Assembly: GCA_020425885.1 (NCBI GenBank)
Contig: JAGQRA010000069.1
Coordinates: 1 to 7,851, forward strand
Length of the DNA: 7,851 nt
Direction: 5' to 3'
Source: Planctomycetota bacterium
GTDB lineage: Bacteria; Planctomycetota; UBA1135; UBA2386
Part shown: one piece after another, positions 5,277-7,851 of the stretch
How the letters are laid out: each line of letters starts with the position of its first letter
How positions within the stretch are numbered: position 1 is the first letter of the stretch
Translations under genes and position numbers: made by a program
Notes under the pieces: model-generated
Database searches by the model: none
Told to the model about the DNA's origin: nothing
Seen by the model: the letters and a program-made list of their open reading frames with translations, nothing else

Positions 5277-6437
5277 ATGCCTGGTTCCCATTGCTCGTTT
5301 GCATCCAAGCGCGGGACCGTCCCGTTTGTCCTGTCGCTGTGCCTACCCGTCTCCGTTGCGAACGCACAGCATCCAGTGCTCGCGCCGACCTCCGACACGA
5401 CGATCACCGTCGGCAGCGGCGCGCTACACTACAGCTCGATCCTCATCCCGGCTGGGGTCACGGTTCGATTCGCTGCCCCGGGACTCGGGGGCTATACACC
5501 TGGCACGCCGGCTGTGGTGTTCTGTGACGGCGATGCCATTGTGCACGGCATGATGTCGGTATCCGGCGAGATTGCCGCTGCCTATCCGGCGGGGTGGGTC
5601 ACCACCGGAGCAGGAGCTCCGGGCTACGTCTGCGGCTCGGGCGCCAGCTTCAATCCTCCGCAAGGTGGATCCCACGCCGGCGCCTATGGCTCGGTCATCC
5701 CTTTCAGTCTCGATGGCGGCAGTTTCGGAGGGGCGCTCGCACAATACCCCTGGTGTCTCGGAGGCACCCCGACTGTTGTCTGGGGTGGGACAGGAGGCGG
5801 CACGCTGGCACTGCTCGCGCAGGGTCGCATTGAGGTCGATGGCACGGTCGCGGCTGATGGGCTCCACTATGGCTCCGTGACCGGGTCGATCTCTCCAGGT
5901 GGCGGCTCGGGCGGTTCGATTCTTCTGAGCGGCGCCGGCGGCGTCACGATCCTCCCGACCGGCCGCGTCACCGCCCGCGGCGGCACGGCCCTCAACGCCC
6001 ACCCGACGACCGTCGGCGCCCCAGGCTACATCCGCCTCGACGCCTGGGGCACCGCGCCCATCATCCAAGGCACCGTCGATCCACCACCGACAACCCTCGA
6101 ACTCCCCCACCTCCGCGCGCGAACGCAGTTGCGCATCGGCAGCACCTGGCTCCTCGACGTGCTCGCTCCCGAGAACGCGCCGATCTACGTCGCCGCGTCG
6201 CTGCTGCCGGGCCCCGGGACCCCGACCCCATTCGGCTCGCTCGGCCTCGACCTGCCCACCGCCGCCAACCTCGCAGTCACCTCGGCACAGCCGAGTCACG
6301 ACCCGATCGCAACGGTGCCGTGGCCGGTGCCCAACGCGCCGTTCCTGATCGGACTCCAGCTCTGGGTCCAAGCCCTGGCCATCCCACCCACGCTGCCGCC
6401 GCGCCTGTCGAATACACTGCACGCCACCGTCCAATGA
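5277..6437 (+). CDS. Secreted glycine-rich beta-strand protein with planctomycete-type C-terminal domain
   Basis: The 386-residue protein has a signal peptide: basic n-region ending KRG, hydrophobic core TVPFVLSLCLPVSV, and likely cleavage after ANA (residue 30). Residues 31-270 alternate short valine/isoleucine strands with Gly/Ser-rich turns, such as GRIEVDGTVAADG, GGGSGGSILLSG and GRVTARGG. This is the style of surface proteins predicted to form a parallel beta-helix. The last 110 residues (about 277-386) contain IGSTWLLDVLAPENAP, LPGPGTPTPFGSLGLDL, the PWPVPNAPFLIGLQLWVQAL motif and a terminal ...VQ. I associate this C-terminal domain with many exported planctomycete proteins; its function is not established. 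No catalytic residues can be assigned, so a structural or cell-surface role is most likely. Four cysteines lie in the mature part. It may be monocistronic, because the preceding frame is doubtful. It converges with the sugar kinase gene. Confidence 0.78.
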   Translation: MPGSHCSFASKRGTVPFVLSLCLPVSVANAQHPVLAPTSDTTITVGSGALHYSSILIPAGVTVRFAAPGLGGYTPGTPAVVFCDGDAIVHGMMSVSGEIAAAYPAGWVTTGAGAPGYVCGSGASFNPPQGGSHAGAYGSVIPFSLDGGSFGGALAQYPWCLGGTPTVVWGGTGGGTLALLAQGRIEVDGTVAADGLHYGSVTGSISPGGGSGGSILLSGAGGVTILPTGRVTARGGTALNAHPTTVGAPGYIRLDAWGTAPIIQGTVDPPPTTLELPHLRARTQLRIGSTWLLDVLAPENAPIYVAASLLPGPGTPTPFGSLGLDLPTAANLAVTSAQPSHDPIATVPWPVPNAPFLIGLQLWVQALAIPPTLPPRLSNTLHATVQ

Positions 6438-6480
6438 ACGACGGATGATGAAACGAAAGGGAGCTGCTCAATGAGTGGCC
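6438..6480. other. Convergent intergenic spacer
   Basis: Only 43 bp lie between the two converging stop codons. No stem followed by a T-run was seen on either strand, so termination here may be factor-dependent or use a structure I cannot recognise by eye. Confidence 0.5.
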
Positions 6481-7851
6481 TCAGTCTCCGTCGGACCGAT
6501 AGCAGTCGCCCACCGCCGCGTCGAACCGATCCGCCATACCGCGATAGTGATCGACCCACGCCGCCGCGGGCTCGGTTCGTTCGCCCGACAGCCGCACGAA
6601 CGGCGCCGCCACCGCATCGGCCGACAGACCCGGCTCCGTCGCCCGCCGCACCGACCACAGCGCCTGCAACGCGGCGCCGAGGGCGGCCGACTCGGTCTCG
6701 AGCAGCGGTTCGACCGGCAACGCGAACACGGCGGCCAGGATCTCGCGCCACAACGGGTTGTTCGCCGCGCCGCCGACCAGCCGCACTTCGGTGGCGGCGA
6801 TGCCGAGGCGCTGCATCCGGCGCAGCCCGGCGCCGAGATTGAGCGAGGTGCCTTCGAGGGCGGCGCGATACAGATGCCCGGGGCGCAGCAGCCCGGGCCG
6901 CATGCCGAGCAGGGTCCCGGTCGCGTCGGGCAGGTCGGGCACGCGTTCGCCGAGCAGGAACGGCAACCACAACAGCCCGTCGCAACCCGGTGCGACCTCG
7001 CGCGCGCGCGCCGTCAGCGCCGCATGGTCCATGCCGGTGAGCGCCACGACCTCTTCGCTGACGCCGGTCAGGTTCATCACGCACAGCAGGGGCAGCCAGG
7101 CGCCGTCGCTGCTGCAGAACGGCGCGATCAGGCCGTCGGGGTCGACGACCGCGGCCTCGGTGCGGGTGAAGATCGTGCCCGAGGTGCCGAGGCTCACGAC
7201 CACGACGCCTGGCCGCGTGGCGCCGCTGCCGATCGCCGACATCATGTTGTCGCCGCCGCCCGCCGATACCGGGATCCCCTGGCGCAGGCCGAGCAGGGCC
7301 GCGCCGCGCGCGTCGAGCTGGCCGGCGAAGGCGCCGGCCTCGAGCAGGGGCGGCAGCATCGCCGGCAGCTGCGGATCGATCGCTGCCATCCGCGTCGCGT
7401 CGAACGTCCGCGTCGTCGCCTCGAACCAGCCCGTGCCCGAGGCATCGCCACACTCCATCGACGCCGTGCCGGTCAACACGAAGTCAAGGTAGTCGTGCGG
7501 CAGCAGCACCCGGCGCACGCGACGCCAGTTCTCGGGTTCGCATTCCTTGAGCCACGACAGCTTGCTCGCCGTGAAGCCGGTCGGCACGCCGAGTCGCCGC
7601 GCTTGCTCGGCCGTCGCCGTGTCGCACCACAGCTTGGCCGGCCGCACGACCTGCCCCTCGTCGTCGAGCACGACGCAGCCATGTTGCTGACCCGACACGC
7701 CGATGCCGGCGATGCGGTCGCGATCGATCTGGCCGAACACCTCGTGCGCAGTAGCGGCCACGGCCTGCAGCCAGGTCTCGGGATGCTGTTCCATGTGCCC
7801 GGCCGGCAACCCGGCGATGAGGCCGTAGCCGTGCGCGGCGCGGGCCACGAC
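6481..7851 (-). CDS. xylB: Xylulokinase-like FGGY-family carbohydrate kinase (N-terminus beyond window)
   Basis: The minus frame is open from the right edge to TGA at 6483-6481, giving about 456 visible residues. E. coli XylB has 484, so roughly 30 residues with the first phosphate-binding loop (DxGT) are outside. Motifs in order: MEQHPETW; GIGVSGQQHGCVVLD (substrate loop, about 49-63); LWCDTATAEQ; TGFTASKLSWLKECEPENW; LLPHDYLDFVLTG; GDASGTGWFE; SAGGGDNMMSAIGSG with the catalytic Asp at about residue 200; SLGTSGTIFT (219-228), an ATP-binding loop; GLLWLPFLLGERVPDLPDA; and VRLVGGAANNPLWREI (356-370), the adenosine motif. QQHG and the WCD motif favour D-xylulose over glycerol or ribulose. The enzyme would phosphorylate D-xylulose to xylulose 5-phosphate in the cytosol, feeding the pentose phosphate pathway. 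All visible key residues are intact. Any xylA, transporter or regulator would lie outside the window. Confidence 0.9.
   Translation of the reverse strand, partial: VVARAAHGYGLIAGLPAGHMEQHPETWLQAVAATAHEVFGQIDRDRIAGIGVSGQQHGCVVLDDEGQVVRPAKLWCDTATAEQARRLGVPTGFTASKLSWLKECEPENWRRVRRVLLPHDYLDFVLTGTASMECGDASGTGWFEATTRTFDATRMAAIDPQLPAMLPPLLEAGAFAGQLDARGAALLGLRQGIPVSAGGGDNMMSAIGSGATRPGVVVVSLGTSGTIFTRTEAAVVDPDGLIAPFCSSDGAWLPLLCVMNLTGVSEEVVALTGMDHAALTARAREVAPGCDGLLWLPFLLGERVPDLPDATGTLLGMRPGLLRPGHLYRAALEGTSLNLGAGLRRMQRLGIAATEVRLVGGAANNPLWREILAAVFALPVEPLLETESAALGAALQALWSVRRATEPGLSADAVAAPFVRLSGERTEPAAAWVDHYRGMADRFDAAVGDCYRSDGD

Noticed and set aside
5424..6434. Minus frame of 336 codons opposite the secreted protein
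   Set aside because: The sense strand has a signal peptide, an SD and a known C-terminal pattern.
6296..7453. Arg-rich minus frame overlapping the xylulokinase gene
   Set aside because: Same strand, different frame; translation is dominated by Arg/Ala/Gly, while the other frame has all FGGY kinase motifs.

Overview
The window is GC-rich DNA (GC3 about 90% in the core genes) and most likely comes from a member of the Planctomycetota. The clues are a family TIGR03546-type membrane protein, an ECF sigma factor coupled to a membrane-anchored leucine-rich-repeat (LRR) protein, and a secreted glycine-rich beta-strand protein ending in a domain I associate with planctomycete exported proteins. The assignment rests on recognised families only; there is no rRNA or other marker in the window.

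Layout. Positions 1-222 (minus) hold the N-terminal 74 residues of a TIGR03546-like membrane protein running off the left edge. A divergent intergenic region (223-363) with two small inverted repeats separates it from a two-gene operon on the plus strand: an ECF sigma-70 factor (364-885) whose stop overlaps by ATGA the start of a single-pass membrane protein with a long LRR ectodomain (882-2411). The pair looks like a regulatory unit in which the LRR protein could control the sigma factor, but that is inference.

From about 2412 to 5270 the window is a scrap-yard. It contains a tail fragment resembling the C-terminal domain of TilS (2412-2653), a non-coding stretch (2654-2851), a (CT)13 microsatellite (2862-2887), and the first part of a secreted penicillin-acylase-like (peptidase S45) gene that stops after the first conserved motifs (2912-3112). 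Next comes a minus-strand gene for a roughly 514-residue protein of a multicopy, probably mobile-element family, broken by a one-base frameshift at 3885-3887 (3145-4688). The island ends with an unrecognised plus-strand frame of different codon use (4807-5241). Several genes here are truncated, which points to repeated insertion and deletion.

The right part is orderly again. A secreted glycine-rich protein of 386 residues (5277-6437, plus) converges on a xylulokinase-like FGGY sugar kinase (6481-7851, minus) whose first roughly 30 residues lie beyond the right edge. Their stops are 43 bp apart. No tRNA, rRNA, CRISPR array or convincing intrinsic terminator was seen.
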